A stretch of DNA of 64,000 nt from Bacteroidales bacterium (lineage in GTDB: Bacteria; Bacteroidota; Bacteroidia; Bacteroidales; F082), in NCBI GenBank assembly GCA_024709145.1, contig JANJXG010000055.1, forward strand, positions 1 to 64,000. Reading direction: 5' to 3'. The position numbers and the translations under genes are program-made. Shown here in pieces: positions 15,868 through 25,010 of this stretch (position 1 is its first letter; the number at the start of each line of letters is the position of its first letter). Below the pieces are notes generated by a model, which did not search any database, was not told the DNA's origin, and saw nothing but the letters and a program-made list of their open reading frames with translations.

Positions 15868-18060
15868 ATGAAAAAAATCATATCATTGATTGCGCTGGCA
15901 GCCACCTTGATCCTTTTGGTTCCTTCCTGCGTAAAGGACCTTGATACAGTGCCGCTCGATAAAGATGAGCTCACACCTAATCAGGTGTTCTCAGATCCTG
16001 CATCCTACAAAATTTTCCTGGCAAAACTCTATGCCGGATTGGCCGTTTCGGGGCAGACCGGACCCTCGGGCGATCCTGATATCAGCGGAATCGACGAAGG
16101 CTTTGGCCAGTACCTGCGTGCTTATTTCTATCACCAGCAACTTCCCACCGACGAAACAGTGATCGGCTGGAACGACCAAACCATCAAAGATTTTCATGGG
16201 CAATCATGGGGATCGGGTGACGTATTTATTGCTGCAATGTATTACAGGATTTTTTATCAGATTTCGCTTGCCAATGAATACATCCGTGAAACAACGGATG
16301 AAAAACTCGACAGCAGGGGTGTTTCAGGTGACCTGAAAACTCAGGTGGAGCAATACCGGGCCGAAGCACGGTTCCTCAGAGCGCTGAGTTATTATCATGC
16401 CCTCGACCTTTTTGGTAATGTGCCTTTTGTGACTGAAAATGATGTGGTTGGCGCTTTCTTCCCAACCCAGATCAAACGCACCGCATTGTTTGAGTATGTT
16501 GAAGACGAATTGCTTGCCATTGAATCAGCCATGGCTGCTGCCGGCAGCAATGAGTATGGCAGAGCCGATAAGGCTGCCGTGTGGACATTGCTCGCGAAGC
16601 TTTACCTCAACGCTGAAGTCTACACAGGAAATGCCCGTTATGCCGATGCAGTGGAGTATTCAAGCAGGGTGATCAATGCAGGCTATGCTCTCGAACCCGA
16701 CTATGCCAACCTCTTCCTTGCCGATAACCATTTGTGCGATGAGGTGATATTTCCTGTAGCCTTTGACGGTATCAGAACAAAAACATGGGGTGGTACAACT
16801 TTTATCATCCACGCTGCTGTGGGTGGAAGTATGGATCCCGCTGCTTTTGGCGTTGATGGCGGATGGGGCGGCATCCGGACAACCAAAAATCTTGTGCAGA
16901 AATTTTATCCTGATGCCGAAAAAGGACTTAAAGTGTCACCAACACCAAAATCAATCAACGATTATCCGGTAATCTATCTTCCGGGTTCCTACCAGGGTTG
17001 GGATCCTACCAATCCAAACACTGTGTTGGCATCGGTGCTGTCCGACGGTAAATATGAAGGATATTATTATTTTGAAGCCGGGACAAAGTTTAAATTCACC
17101 GATGGCCCTTCCTGGGATGTCAATTATGGTGATGATGGTGCTGACGGTGTGCTCGAACAAAATGGTGCCGACATCGAAGTTACAGAGACAGGGATGTATA
17201 AAATCAACCTTGATCTGCCTGCATTGACTTATACCTTGGTTAAAACTGACTGGGGATTGATAGGAAATGCAACGGCAGGCGGCTGGGACAACGATCAAAA
17301 TATGAGCTGGGATGCTAATGCCGGTATGCTTACACTGATGGCTCCGCTTACCGAAGGCTTTATTAAATTCCGTGCCAACGATGGCTGGGATATTAATCTG
17401 GGTGACGGCAATCAGGATGGTATCCTTGAGTATGGAGGTGGCGACATCCCTGTGGCTGAAGCCGGAACATATACCATTTCCCTGAAACTTGGCGCGCCTG
17501 ATTACACTTATACACTCGTTCGCAGCAGCTTTGATAAAAGGGCTATGTTTTACACTGATGGCCAAAACCTCGAGATTAACGACATTGGTACTTTTACCGA
17601 AGGCTGGGCAGTTACCAAATTCAAGAACGTGACCCGAGATGGTGTGACAGGTTCCGACCTTACCCACACTGATACTGACTTCCCGCTTTTCCGTCTGGCT
17701 GACGTTTACTTAATGTATGCCGAAGCCGTTTTGCGTGGTGGAGGTGGCAGTACTGCTGAAGCTCTTACTTTGGTAAATGCTTTGAGAACAAGGGCTTATG
17801 GTGATGATGGAGGAAATATTTCTGCCTCCGAGCTTACCCTCGATTTTATTCTCGATGAACGTGCCCGTGAATTGTACTGGGAAGCACACCGCCGTACCGA
17901 CCTCATCCGTTTTGGAAGATTCAGCACAGGAGATTACCACTGGCCCTGGAAAGGAAATGTTCCGGACGGTACTGCAACCTCAAATCACCTGAATATCTAC
18001 CCGATCCCTTCATCCGATATCGGCGCCAACCCTAACCTCACTCAAAATGATAATTATTAA
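15868..18060 (+). CDS. susD: SusD/RagB lipoprotein with two nested SusE/F-like starch-binding modules
   Basis: The 730-residue lipoprotein (lipobox ending at C21) is about 190 residues longer than a canonical SusD. Residues 22-360 carry the SusD N-terminal helical part (EQYRAEARFLRALSYYHALD at 161-180), and 556-730 the C-terminal part (DERARELYWEAHRRTDLIRF at 663-682). Between them, about 366-458 and 461-551 form two tandem beta modules. They resemble the modules of the downstream SusE/F protein: GNATAGGWDN at 466-475 here against GDATDAGWDN there, each ending in a strand like LTYTL. Exposed aromatics include W378, W416, W473, W481 and W507. Removing the insert restores the usual SusD length. 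It should bind glycan and cap SusC. Confidence 0.93.
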   Translation: MKKIISLIALAATLILLVPSCVKDLDTVPLDKDELTPNQVFSDPASYKIFLAKLYAGLAVSGQTGPSGDPDISGIDEGFGQYLRAYFYHQQLPTDETVIGWNDQTIKDFHGQSWGSGDVFIAAMYYRIFYQISLANEYIRETTDEKLDSRGVSGDLKTQVEQYRAEARFLRALSYYHALDLFGNVPFVTENDVVGAFFPTQIKRTALFEYVEDELLAIESAMAAAGSNEYGRADKAAVWTLLAKLYLNAEVYTGNARYADAVEYSSRVINAGYALEPDYANLFLADNHLCDEVIFPVAFDGIRTKTWGGTTFIIHAAVGGSMDPAAFGVDGGWGGIRTTKNLVQKFYPDAEKGLKVSPTPKSINDYPVIYLPGSYQGWDPTNPNTVLASVLSDGKYEGYYYFEAGTKFKFTDGPSWDVNYGDDGADGVLEQNGADIEVTETGMYKINLDLPALTYTLVKTDWGLIGNATAGGWDNDQNMSWDANAGMLTLMAPLTEGFIKFRANDGWDINLGDGNQDGILEYGGGDIPVAEAGTYTISLKLGAPDYTYTLVRSSFDKRAMFYTDGQNLEINDIGTFTEGWAVTKFKNVTRDGVTGSDLTHTDTDFPLFRLADVYLMYAEAVLRGGGGSTAEALTLVNALRTRAYGDDGGNISASELTLDFILDERARELYWEAHRRTDLIRFGRFSTGDYHWPWKGNVPDGTATSNHLNIYPIPSSDIGANPNLTQNDNY

Positions 18061-18081
18061 TATCCTTAACCGTAGAATACC

Positions 18082-19209
18082 ATGAAAAGGATTTTCGTAT
18101 TTCTAGTCATCATCACCGGTCTCAGCCTTGCCTTTTCTTGTGCCAAGGATGAGAAAGATCCGGTACTCGATATCAGTCAGGCAGTTAAACCTGCCATCAC
18201 CTTCCCGGCTAACAACGCAGCTTTTGTGCTGGCTGAAGCCGATCAGACCAACGAAATGGCCAACTTCCAATGGTCAGCAACCGATTACAAGCTTGATCAG
18301 CTCGCCAATGTGAAGTATATCCTGCAAATGGATCTTGTTGACAATACCTTTGCCAATCCCCTGACTTTACTCAGCTCTGAGGCAACTTCATTCTCGATTT
18401 CTGTTGGCACCATGAATCAAAAAATGCTTGGTGCAAGTCTGGAAGCAGGTGTTGCTCATCCTGTTTATCTCAGGGTAGTTTCGTTTATCACTGAGCAGGG
18501 TGGCTATGAAACGCTATACTCTGATGTCATCATGCTGACTGTGACACCCTTTACCACAGAGGTTGTTGTGAAACCAATTTATATGTTGGGTGATGCCACC
18601 GATGCAGGCTGGGACAACAATGTAGCTTTACCACTTACCTACGAAGGTGGAAGTGTATTTTCTATTGTTACCAATTTGCAAGCCAGCAAAGGGATCAAGA
18701 TCATCTCTCGTTTGGGCGCATGGGCACCTCAATGGGGAACTGATGCTACCGGCACACCAGAGGGCGGACCATTAATTTATCGTCCGGACGAAACTGTGCC
18801 TGATCCTGCGCAAATTCCTTCGCCAGCTGTGGCTGGAACTTACAAAGTGACCGTCGACACTGCCCTGTTGACTTATACCATTGGTCAGCCTACGCCAGAG
18901 CTATATCTTCTTGGCGATGGCAGTCCGGCAGGCTGGAGCAACACCGACGCCATTCCAATGAACGGCAGTGGCGGCAATTACAGCCTGACCATCGATTTGC
19001 CTGGTGGTGGCTACCTGAAGTTCATCACCACACTGGGCCAATGGGCACCTCAATATGGAACCGATGCAAGTGGAACTTCAGCTGAAGGGCCACTCGTTTA
19101 CCGTCCGGATGAAGCCACTCCCGACCCCCCTGCAATTCCGGCACCTGCCGCTGCGGGAAGCTATACCATTACGGTCAATACCACCAATCTTACCTACAAA
19201 ATCGAATGA
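18082..19209 (+). CDS. SusE/SusF-family outer-membrane starch-binding lipoprotein
   Basis: The 375-residue lipoprotein (C20 in AFSC) has an N-terminal immunoglobulin-like SusE domain (about 25-160, with FPANNAAFVL and FQWSATDY) and two C-terminal starch-binding modules (about 165-267 and 274-375). The two modules are close copies, sharing WAPQ(W/Y)GTDA and GPL(I/V)YRPDE. Tryptophans in GWDN (177), WAPQW (214, 218) and GWSN (284), plus W321, are candidate sugar stackers. SusE and SusF hold starch at the cell surface and have no catalytic activity. It is the last gene of the operon, 21 bases after susD, and is followed by a terminator. Confidence 0.92.
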   Translation: MKRIFVFLVIITGLSLAFSCAKDEKDPVLDISQAVKPAITFPANNAAFVLAEADQTNEMANFQWSATDYKLDQLANVKYILQMDLVDNTFANPLTLLSSEATSFSISVGTMNQKMLGASLEAGVAHPVYLRVVSFITEQGGYETLYSDVIMLTVTPFTTEVVVKPIYMLGDATDAGWDNNVALPLTYEGGSVFSIVTNLQASKGIKIISRLGAWAPQWGTDATGTPEGGPLIYRPDETVPDPAQIPSPAVAGTYKVTVDTALLTYTIGQPTPELYLLGDGSPAGWSNTDAIPMNGSGGNYSLTIDLPGGGYLKFITTLGQWAPQYGTDASGTSAEGPLVYRPDEATPDPPAIPAPAAAGSYTITVNTTNLTYKIE

Positions 19210-19228
19210 TTTGAACAGAGGTGAAATC

Positions 19229-19260
19229 AAAAAAGCCGGTCAGTGATGACCGGCTTTTTT
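19229..19260. terminator. Terminator after susCDE
   Basis: A 14-pair A/T-capped stem with core GCCGGTCA/TGACCGGC and loop GTGA ends in six T residues. The A run on the left arm also makes it usable by the convergent gene at 19317-20330. Confidence 0.85.
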
Positions 19261-19316
19261 GATTTTGATAATTTCAATAACCAAGAACCAGAGGTTATTG
19301 GTTACACTTTGTTAAG

Positions 19317-20330
19317 TTAAAGCATTGGATAGGTTTTGAATATCTCTTCCGATTTCATTAATATGTCAACATATTGTGCCCTGCGATAGGTAAATGGATC
19401 AGTTGTCATTTTATTCGATAATTTACCTCGGAAATCATCCAGCGAGCTATATTGTTTCGTAAGCATCCAGGCTTCGATTTCATCAAGCATACGGCTGATT
19501 TGTTTGGGCCCGTTTTTGTAAATGGTGCTCACTACCTGAACGGCAGTAGCTCCTGCAAGGATCATTTTGATCACATCTGCACCGCTGAATACTCCGTTAC
19601 TGGCGCAAATATCAGCGTCGACTTGTTTGTAGAGCAAACCGGCGAAACGAAGACTTAGTCTGTTATCCTGTTCATGACTCAGGTTGTATGGAAACTGATG
19701 TTTTTCAGTGTCAATGTTGATGTCAGGCTGGAAAAGTCTGTTGAACAGCACAAAACCATCAGCACCTCTTTTGTCCATCTCGCTGATCGTATAGAGCTGA
19801 TTCGTGTAATATGGACTCAGTTTTACACTAACAGGAATTGAAACAGCCTTTTTAATTCCTTCAATTACATCGAGTTCCTCGTTGAGAATGCCTCTTCCAT
19901 CGACATCAAAATCGAGTGGAACGGCATAAAAGTTAATTTCCAGCGCATCGGCACCGGCTTCTTCAAGTTTTTTTGCGTAGGTGTACCAGGTTTCATCATA
20001 CACAGCATTGAGACTTGCAATCAGCGGAATGCTCAGGGCTTTGCGTGCTTCTGTAAATTTCATCAGAAACTCTTCAGGACCAACTTCATAGGCGCTTTCG
20101 GGAAACAAACTCACCATCTCGGCATTCCGCTCGTTGTATTCCGTGAGATTTTGATGCATCTCAAGGTTTTCGAGCTGAATCTGCTCTTCAAACAGCGATT
20201 TGTAAACGATTGCGGAGGCGCCTGCTGCTTCTAGTTTTTTTAACATATCAAGGTCGGTGACAAGGTTGCTGGCTCCGACTATGATGGGGTTTTTAAGTGT
20301 TAGTCCTAAGTACTTTGTGCTGAGATTCAT
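19317..20330 (-). CDS. Dihydroorotate-dehydrogenase-like FMN protein
   Basis: The 337-residue protein is a TIM-barrel flavoprotein of the dihydroorotate dehydrogenase superfamily. It starts LSTKYLGLTLKNPIIVGAS and carries the FMN phosphate-binding end ASNGVFSGADVIKMILAGATAVQVVS at about 243-268. At the place where class 1 enzymes have NLSCPN with the catalytic cysteine, it reads NFYAVP (133-138), so the usual base is missing. It is therefore probably not the pyrimidine biosynthetic enzyme. It is divergent from the pyruvate:ferredoxin oxidoreductase gene, hinting at a role linked to ferredoxin or anaerobic redox metabolism, which is inference. No export signal is seen. Confidence 0.87.
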   Translation of the reverse strand: MNLSTKYLGLTLKNPIIVGASNLVTDLDMLKKLEAAGASAIVYKSLFEEQIQLENLEMHQNLTEYNERNAEMVSLFPESAYEVGPEEFLMKFTEARKALSIPLIASLNAVYDETWYTYAKKLEEAGADALEINFYAVPLDFDVDGRGILNEELDVIEGIKKAVSIPVSVKLSPYYTNQLYTISEMDKRGADGFVLFNRLFQPDINIDTEKHQFPYNLSHEQDNRLSLRFAGLLYKQVDADICASNGVFSGADVIKMILAGATAVQVVSTIYKNGPKQISRMLDEIEAWMLTKQYSSLDDFRGKLSNKMTTDPFTYRRAQYVDILMKSEEIFKTYPML

Positions 20331-20498
20331 ATCGTTAGATGTTTAAAAGTGATTTGACGAAAGATGATTTTTTTAACGGCGTAAAAATAGATAATTTTCA
20401 CTGAAGCTTTGGAAGGACCTGTAATCTATAATCATTATAAATTAGGGTGTTAAGGCCACAACGACCTGGTAAAAGCAATTTCCTTTTTTATTAATGGT

Positions 20499-20506
20499 TA
20501 ATTTTG
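20499..20506 (+). promoter_or_regulatory. Putative -7 box for the pyruvate:ferredoxin oxidoreductase gene
   Basis: TAATTTTG matches TAnnTTTG and lies 54 bases before the ATG at 20561. No good TTG is found at the -33 position. Confidence 0.38.
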
Positions 20507-20560
20507 CAGCAGATTTGAAATTTCTATCAGAATTGTCAAAAGCTTAATAATAAATATGAT

Positions 20561-23500
20561 ATGACACAGAAAAAGAACTTTATCACCTGCGATGGCAATT
20601 ATGCTGCCGCGCATGTTGCTTACATGTTCAGCGAAGTAGCCGCTATCTATCCCATCACACCTTCTTCTACGATGGCTGAGTATGTGGATGAATGGGCATC
20701 TTACGGAAGAAAAAATATTTTTGGTGAAACGGTGCATGTAGCCGAGATGCAATCCGAAGGCGGTGCTGCCGGTGCGGTGCATGGCTCATTACAGGCAGGC
20801 GCACTCACTTCCACCTTTACAGCTTCACAGGGTCTCCTGCTGATGATTCCCAATATGTATAAAATTGCAGGCGAACTATTGCCGGGAGTATTTCACGTCA
20901 GTGCCAGAAGTCTTGCCGCACAGGCATTGTCGATTTTTGGTGATCACAGCGACGTGATGAGTGCACGTCAAACTGGCTTTGCTATGTTGGTAACCGGAAG
21001 TGTTCAAGAAATTATGGACCTGGGCGCCATTGCACACCTTGCTGCCATCAAATCAAGAATTCCTTTCCTGCATTTTTTTGATGGTTTCCGTACCTCGCAT
21101 GAAATTCAAAAAGTTGAATATTTCAAAGATACCGATCTTAAGCATCTCGTTGACTGGGAAGCGCTTCAGCGTTTTCGCGATGGCGCACTTAACCCTGAGC
21201 ATCCGGTAACACGCGGTACAGCGCAAAATCCTGATATTTATTTTCAGTCGCGTGAAGCTGCCAACCGCTTCTATGAACCAATACCTGATTTGGTAGAGTA
21301 TTATATGCAGGAAATTGCCAAGGTAACCGGACGCACTTATCACCCCTTTGTTTATTATGGTGCCCCAGATGCTGAAAATATCATCATTGCAATGGGTTCT
21401 GTTACTGAAACAATCCGCGAAACCATCGATCATCTTGTTGCCAAAGGCGAAAAAGTGGGATTGGTTGCCGTTCACCTTTACCGTCCTTTCTCAGCCAAGT
21501 ACTTTCTCAAAGTCATTCCGGAAACAGTTAAGAGAATTGCAGTTCTCGATCGCACCAAGGAACCCGGTGCCAACGGTGAGCCATTATTGCTCGATGTGAA
21601 AGAAATCTTTTATGGCCGCGAAAATGCTCCGCTCATCGTGGGTGGACGATATGGTCTCAGCTCGAAGGATACCACACCTGCCATGATCGTTTCGGTATAC
21701 AACAACTTGAAAATGAATGAGCCAAAGACAGGTTTCACTGTGGGTATCGTTGATGATGTTACCTTCCTTTCATTGCCTTTGCTACCTGAAATCAGCATCA
21801 CACCCAAAGGAACTTATGAAGCTAAGTTTTATGGAATTGGCGCTGATGGCACTGTGGGAGCCAACAAAAACTCAATTAAGATCATTGGTGAGACAACTGA
21901 TAAATATGCTCAGGCATACTTTGCTTACGACTCCAAAAAATCGGGTGGCGTAACAACTTCGCACCTTAGGTTTGGCGACAGCCCTATTCGGTCTACTTAC
22001 CTTGTTGGTACACCTGATTTCGTAGCCTGTCATGTGCCTGCGTACCTTGGTAAGTATGAAATGCTCCGTGGTATCAAAAAAGGCGGAACTTTTCTGCTCA
22101 ACAGTATATGGGATGAGGAAGAAACCAAAAGTAAGTTGCCAAACAGCATTAAAATTATCCTTGCTCAGAAAGAAATCAATTTCTATATCATCAACGCCAC
22201 CAAGATTGCGGAGGAAATCGGATTAGGTGGTCGAACCAACACCATTATGCAATCGGCTTTCTTTAAAGTCGCCGAAATCATTCCTTACGAGCAATCGGTT
22301 GAAAAAATGAAGGCCTTTATCCTGAAGAGCTATGGCAACAAGGGTGAAATGATTGTAAAGATGAATTATGCAGCTGTTGACCGTGGTGGGGAAGTGGTAA
22401 AAGTAGAAGTCCCCTCCGAATGGGCCAAACTGGTCTCTGAACATACCCCCGAGATTGAAAACATGCCCGAATTTGTAAAGAACGCCGTGCTTCCTATCAA
22501 TGGGATGAAAGGTGATGATTTGCCGGTTAGTGCTTTTCTTAATCGTGAAGATGGAACCTTCCCAGCCGGAACCACACAGTTTGAGAAACGTGGTATTGCA
22601 GTAAATGTCCCTGAATGGCAGTCTGATAATTGTATCCAGTGTAATCAATGTTCATATGTATGCCCCCACGCTGCCATTCGTCCGTTCCTGGTCAATGAAA
22701 CCGAAGAGGCCAATGCTCCTCAAGGTACCGAATATCAGGAAACCAAAGGTAAATTTGCTCCGCTTAAGTTCCGGATTCAGCTAAGTCCGCTCGACTGTAC
22801 AGGTTGCGGTAACTGTGCCGATGTGTGCCCGTCAAAAGAAAAAGCCCTGATCATGAAACCACTCGAAAGTCAGGAGGCTGAAATCGGTCGTTGGGACTAC
22901 TTTGCCAATAAGGTTACTTACAAAGATAAAGTGGTTGATAAATTCCAGTCAGTTAAGAACAGTCAGTTTGCTCAACCACTTTTTGAATTCTCAGGCGCCT
23001 GTGCCGGCTGTGGTGAAACACCTTATATCAAAACAATCACACAATTATATGGCGACCGTATGATGGTTGCCAATGCAACTGGTTGCTCCTCAATCTATGG
23101 TGGGTCAGCCCCAAGCACACCTTATTGCACCAATGAAGAGGGTAAGGGACCAGCCTGGGCAAACTCATTGTTTGAGGACAATGCTGAGTATGGATATGGT
23201 ATGGCCATTGCAACCAACAAGCTGCGCGATCGTATCCGCTTGCGTCTGGAAGGAGCACTCCAAACAGAAACTGACGAACAAACAATTTCTGCTTTCAAAG
23301 GATGGATTGCCTCCATGGCCAAGGCTGATGCTTCGGTGGCTGCTTCAGCAGCATTGATCGAAGCCCTGGAAAAAAGAAATGATGCCCTTTCAGCCGAATT
23401 GTTGGCACTGAAACAATATTTCGTGAAGAAATCTCAATGGATCTTTGGTGGTGACGGCTGGGCCTACGACATCGGCTTTGGTGGCCTCGATCATGTGCTC

Positions 23501-24091
23501 GCTTCGGGTGAAGATGTAAACGTTCTTGTAATGGACACCGAGGTATATTCCAATACCGGTGGTCAGGCAAGTAAATCAACCCCGGTTGGCGCCGTCGCTA
23601 AGTTTGCCACATCCGGAAAACGCGTCAAGAAAAAAGACCTTGGTGCCATGCTCATGTCATATGGCTATATTTATGTGGCTCAGGTGGCGATGGGTGCGAA
23701 CCAGAACCAGTTCTTCAAAGCATTGAAAGAAGCTGAAGCTTTCCCCGGACCATCCATCATCATTGCTTATGCTCCTTGTATCAACCATGGTCTGAAGATC
23801 GGAATGGGAAAAACTCAGTTTGAAGAAAAACTTGCTGTTGAATCAGGCTACTGGCAGCTTTACAGGTATAATCCAGAACTCGAAAATGAAGGTAAAAACC
23901 CATTCCAGCTTGATAGCAAGGAACCCGATTGGTCGAAGTTTCAAACATATATCAACAGTGAGGTTCGTTTCTCTTCACTCAAGAAGACCTTCCCGGCCCA
24001 TGCTGCCGAGTTAGGCAAAATTGCAGAGGAAAATGCTAAATGGCGTTATCATCAGTATAAACGACTCGAAGCAATGGACTTTACACTCTAG
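20561..24091 (+). CDS. nifJ: Pyruvate:ferredoxin (flavodoxin) oxidoreductase
   Basis: The 1176-residue protein is the full-length single-chain enzyme that turns pyruvate and CoA into acetyl-CoA, CO2 and reduced ferredoxin. Visible parts in order are the pyrimidine-binding domain (YPITPSSTMAEYVDEW, about 30-45), the gamma domain (about 420-620), two ferredoxin-type clusters (CIQCNQC from residue 691 and CTGCGNC from 746), the proximal-cluster CAGCGE stretch, and the thiamine-diphosphate motif GDGWAYDIGFGG with NTGGQASKSTP. Length and motifs match the family. It is divergent from the dihydroorotate-dehydrogenase-like gene and ends at its own terminator. It is a key enzyme of anaerobic pyruvate oxidation. 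Confidence 0.97.
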   Translation: MTQKKNFITCDGNYAAAHVAYMFSEVAAIYPITPSSTMAEYVDEWASYGRKNIFGETVHVAEMQSEGGAAGAVHGSLQAGALTSTFTASQGLLLMIPNMYKIAGELLPGVFHVSARSLAAQALSIFGDHSDVMSARQTGFAMLVTGSVQEIMDLGAIAHLAAIKSRIPFLHFFDGFRTSHEIQKVEYFKDTDLKHLVDWEALQRFRDGALNPEHPVTRGTAQNPDIYFQSREAANRFYEPIPDLVEYYMQEIAKVTGRTYHPFVYYGAPDAENIIIAMGSVTETIRETIDHLVAKGEKVGLVAVHLYRPFSAKYFLKVIPETVKRIAVLDRTKEPGANGEPLLLDVKEIFYGRENAPLIVGGRYGLSSKDTTPAMIVSVYNNLKMNEPKTGFTVGIVDDVTFLSLPLLPEISITPKGTYEAKFYGIGADGTVGANKNSIKIIGETTDKYAQAYFAYDSKKSGGVTTSHLRFGDSPIRSTYLVGTPDFVACHVPAYLGKYEMLRGIKKGGTFLLNSIWDEEETKSKLPNSIKIILAQKEINFYIINATKIAEEIGLGGRTNTIMQSAFFKVAEIIPYEQSVEKMKAFILKSYGNKGEMIVKMNYAAVDRGGEVVKVEVPSEWAKLVSEHTPEIENMPEFVKNAVLPINGMKGDDLPVSAFLNREDGTFPAGTTQFEKRGIAVNVPEWQSDNCIQCNQCSYVCPHAAIRPFLVNETEEANAPQGTEYQETKGKFAPLKFRIQLSPLDCTGCGNCADVCPSKEKALIMKPLESQEAEIGRWDYFANKVTYKDKVVDKFQSVKNSQFAQPLFEFSGACAGCGETPYIKTITQLYGDRMMVANATGCSSIYGGSAPSTPYCTNEEGKGPAWANSLFEDNAEYGYGMAIATNKLRDRIRLRLEGALQTETDEQTISAFKGWIASMAKADASVAASAALIEALEKRNDALSAELLALKQYFVKKSQWIFGGDGWAYDIGFGGLDHVLASGEDVNVLVMDTEVYSNTGGQASKSTPVGAVAKFATSGKRVKKKDLGAMLMSYGYIYVAQVAMGANQNQFFKALKEAEAFPGPSIIIAYAPCINHGLKIGMGKTQFEEKLAVESGYWQLYRYNPELENEGKNPFQLDSKEPDWSKFQTYINSEVRFSSLKKTFPAHAAELGKIAEENAKWRYHQYKRLEAMDFTL

Positions 24092-24111
24092 AATTAACTT
24101 ATTTGCATCGC

Positions 24112-24139
24112 AAAGCCGGACAAATCGTCCGGCTTTTTT
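24112..24139 (+). terminator. Terminator of nifJ
   Basis: The stem AAAGCCGGAC/GTCCGGCTTT with a five-base loop is followed by a T run. Confidence 0.85.
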
Positions 24140-24166
24140 AATTTAGCAGCATCAAATAATAATGTC

Positions 24167-24970
24167 ATGAAATTTAAATATCTAATTCTTGTAATGAGTC
24201 TGTCCATCGGACTATTGAGTTGCAGCGTTTCTCGTGAGTCAGCACGGCAGCAACCCCTTCAAATGGTTAGTCCTGATTTGTACGCGACACTTTATCAACA
24301 GTATGCTGCTGAATACAAAGCATTGTGCTTCCAGGCCTATAACCTGGCTAGTCTTCGGCTCGAGCAGGCTCTTACTGAAAATTACAGCAAACCGACGGCC
24401 ATTGTGCTGGATATAGACGAAACAGTATTGGACAATATACCTTACCAGGCAGCAGCCATCAAAGGTGGCTTTGGATATCCCGTTCAATGGGCTGAATGGA
24501 TGGAAAGCGCAAACGCGGAACCTTTGGCAGGGGTGACTGAATTTTTACAATTGGCTGCCAATACCGGGGTAAACATTTTTTATGTGAGCAACCGGAAAGA
24601 GGTTTTCAAAGAGGCTACCATCCGAAACCTTCAGGCCAAAGGCCTGCCTTTTGCCGATGAAGCTCATGTGCTTCTAAGAGTGAGTGGGAATGAAAAGGAA
24701 AGCCGACGAAAGAGTATAAGTGCTGAATACGAAATTATTATGTTGGTTGGAGATAATCTGGGCGATTTTGATAGAATGTTTGAGACCGATGCTGATGTCA
24801 GAATGACTGCGACACTTGAATACGCAGGGCAATTTGGAAAAAAATGGATCGTATTGCCAAATGCGGTTTATGGCAGCTGGCTGGAAACAATGCCCGGTTA
24901 TGATACAAAACTAACAAAAGAGGCACTGACCGATTCACTCAGGATGCAGCTCAAAGGGTTTAATGAATAA
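24167..24970 (+). CDS. Acid phosphatase / 5'-nucleotidase, lipoprotein e(P4) family
   Basis: The 267-residue lipoprotein has its lipobox at LLSC (C19). The haloacid-dehalogenase motif DxDxT is at D82-I-D84-E-T, and the late acidic motif GDNLGDF supplies D196 and D200. This DDDD pattern defines the class C acid phosphatase/e(P4) family. The family removes phosphate from nucleoside monophosphates and NMN outside the cytoplasm, allowing nucleoside or NAD-precursor uptake. It is anchored in a membrane facing the periplasm. The gene is monocistronic, starting 28 bases after the nifJ terminator and sharing its own terminator with the convergent sppA gene. Confidence 0.92.
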   Translation: MKFKYLILVMSLSIGLLSCSVSRESARQQPLQMVSPDLYATLYQQYAAEYKALCFQAYNLASLRLEQALTENYSKPTAIVLDIDETVLDNIPYQAAAIKGGFGYPVQWAEWMESANAEPLAGVTEFLQLAANTGVNIFYVSNRKEVFKEATIRNLQAKGLPFADEAHVLLRVSGNEKESRRKSISAEYEIIMLVGDNLGDFDRMFETDADVRMTATLEYAGQFGKKWIVLPNAVYGSWLETMPGYDTKLTKEALTDSLRMQLKGFNE

Positions 24971-25003
24971 AAAAAGAGGCGGTCACCAACCGCCTCTTTT
25001 TTA
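24968..25003. terminator. Bidirectional terminator between the phosphatase gene and sppA
   Basis: The stem AGAGGCGGT/ACCGCCTCT with a five-base loop is flanked by A and T runs on both sides, serving two convergent genes. Confidence 0.87.
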
Positions 25004-25010
25004 GCACATT

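Noticed and set aside
16951-17667. 238-codon open frame on the minus strand inside susD
   Set aside because: It is antisense to a clearly coding SusD region and has no recognisable motif or promoter; it reflects codon bias of the sense gene.
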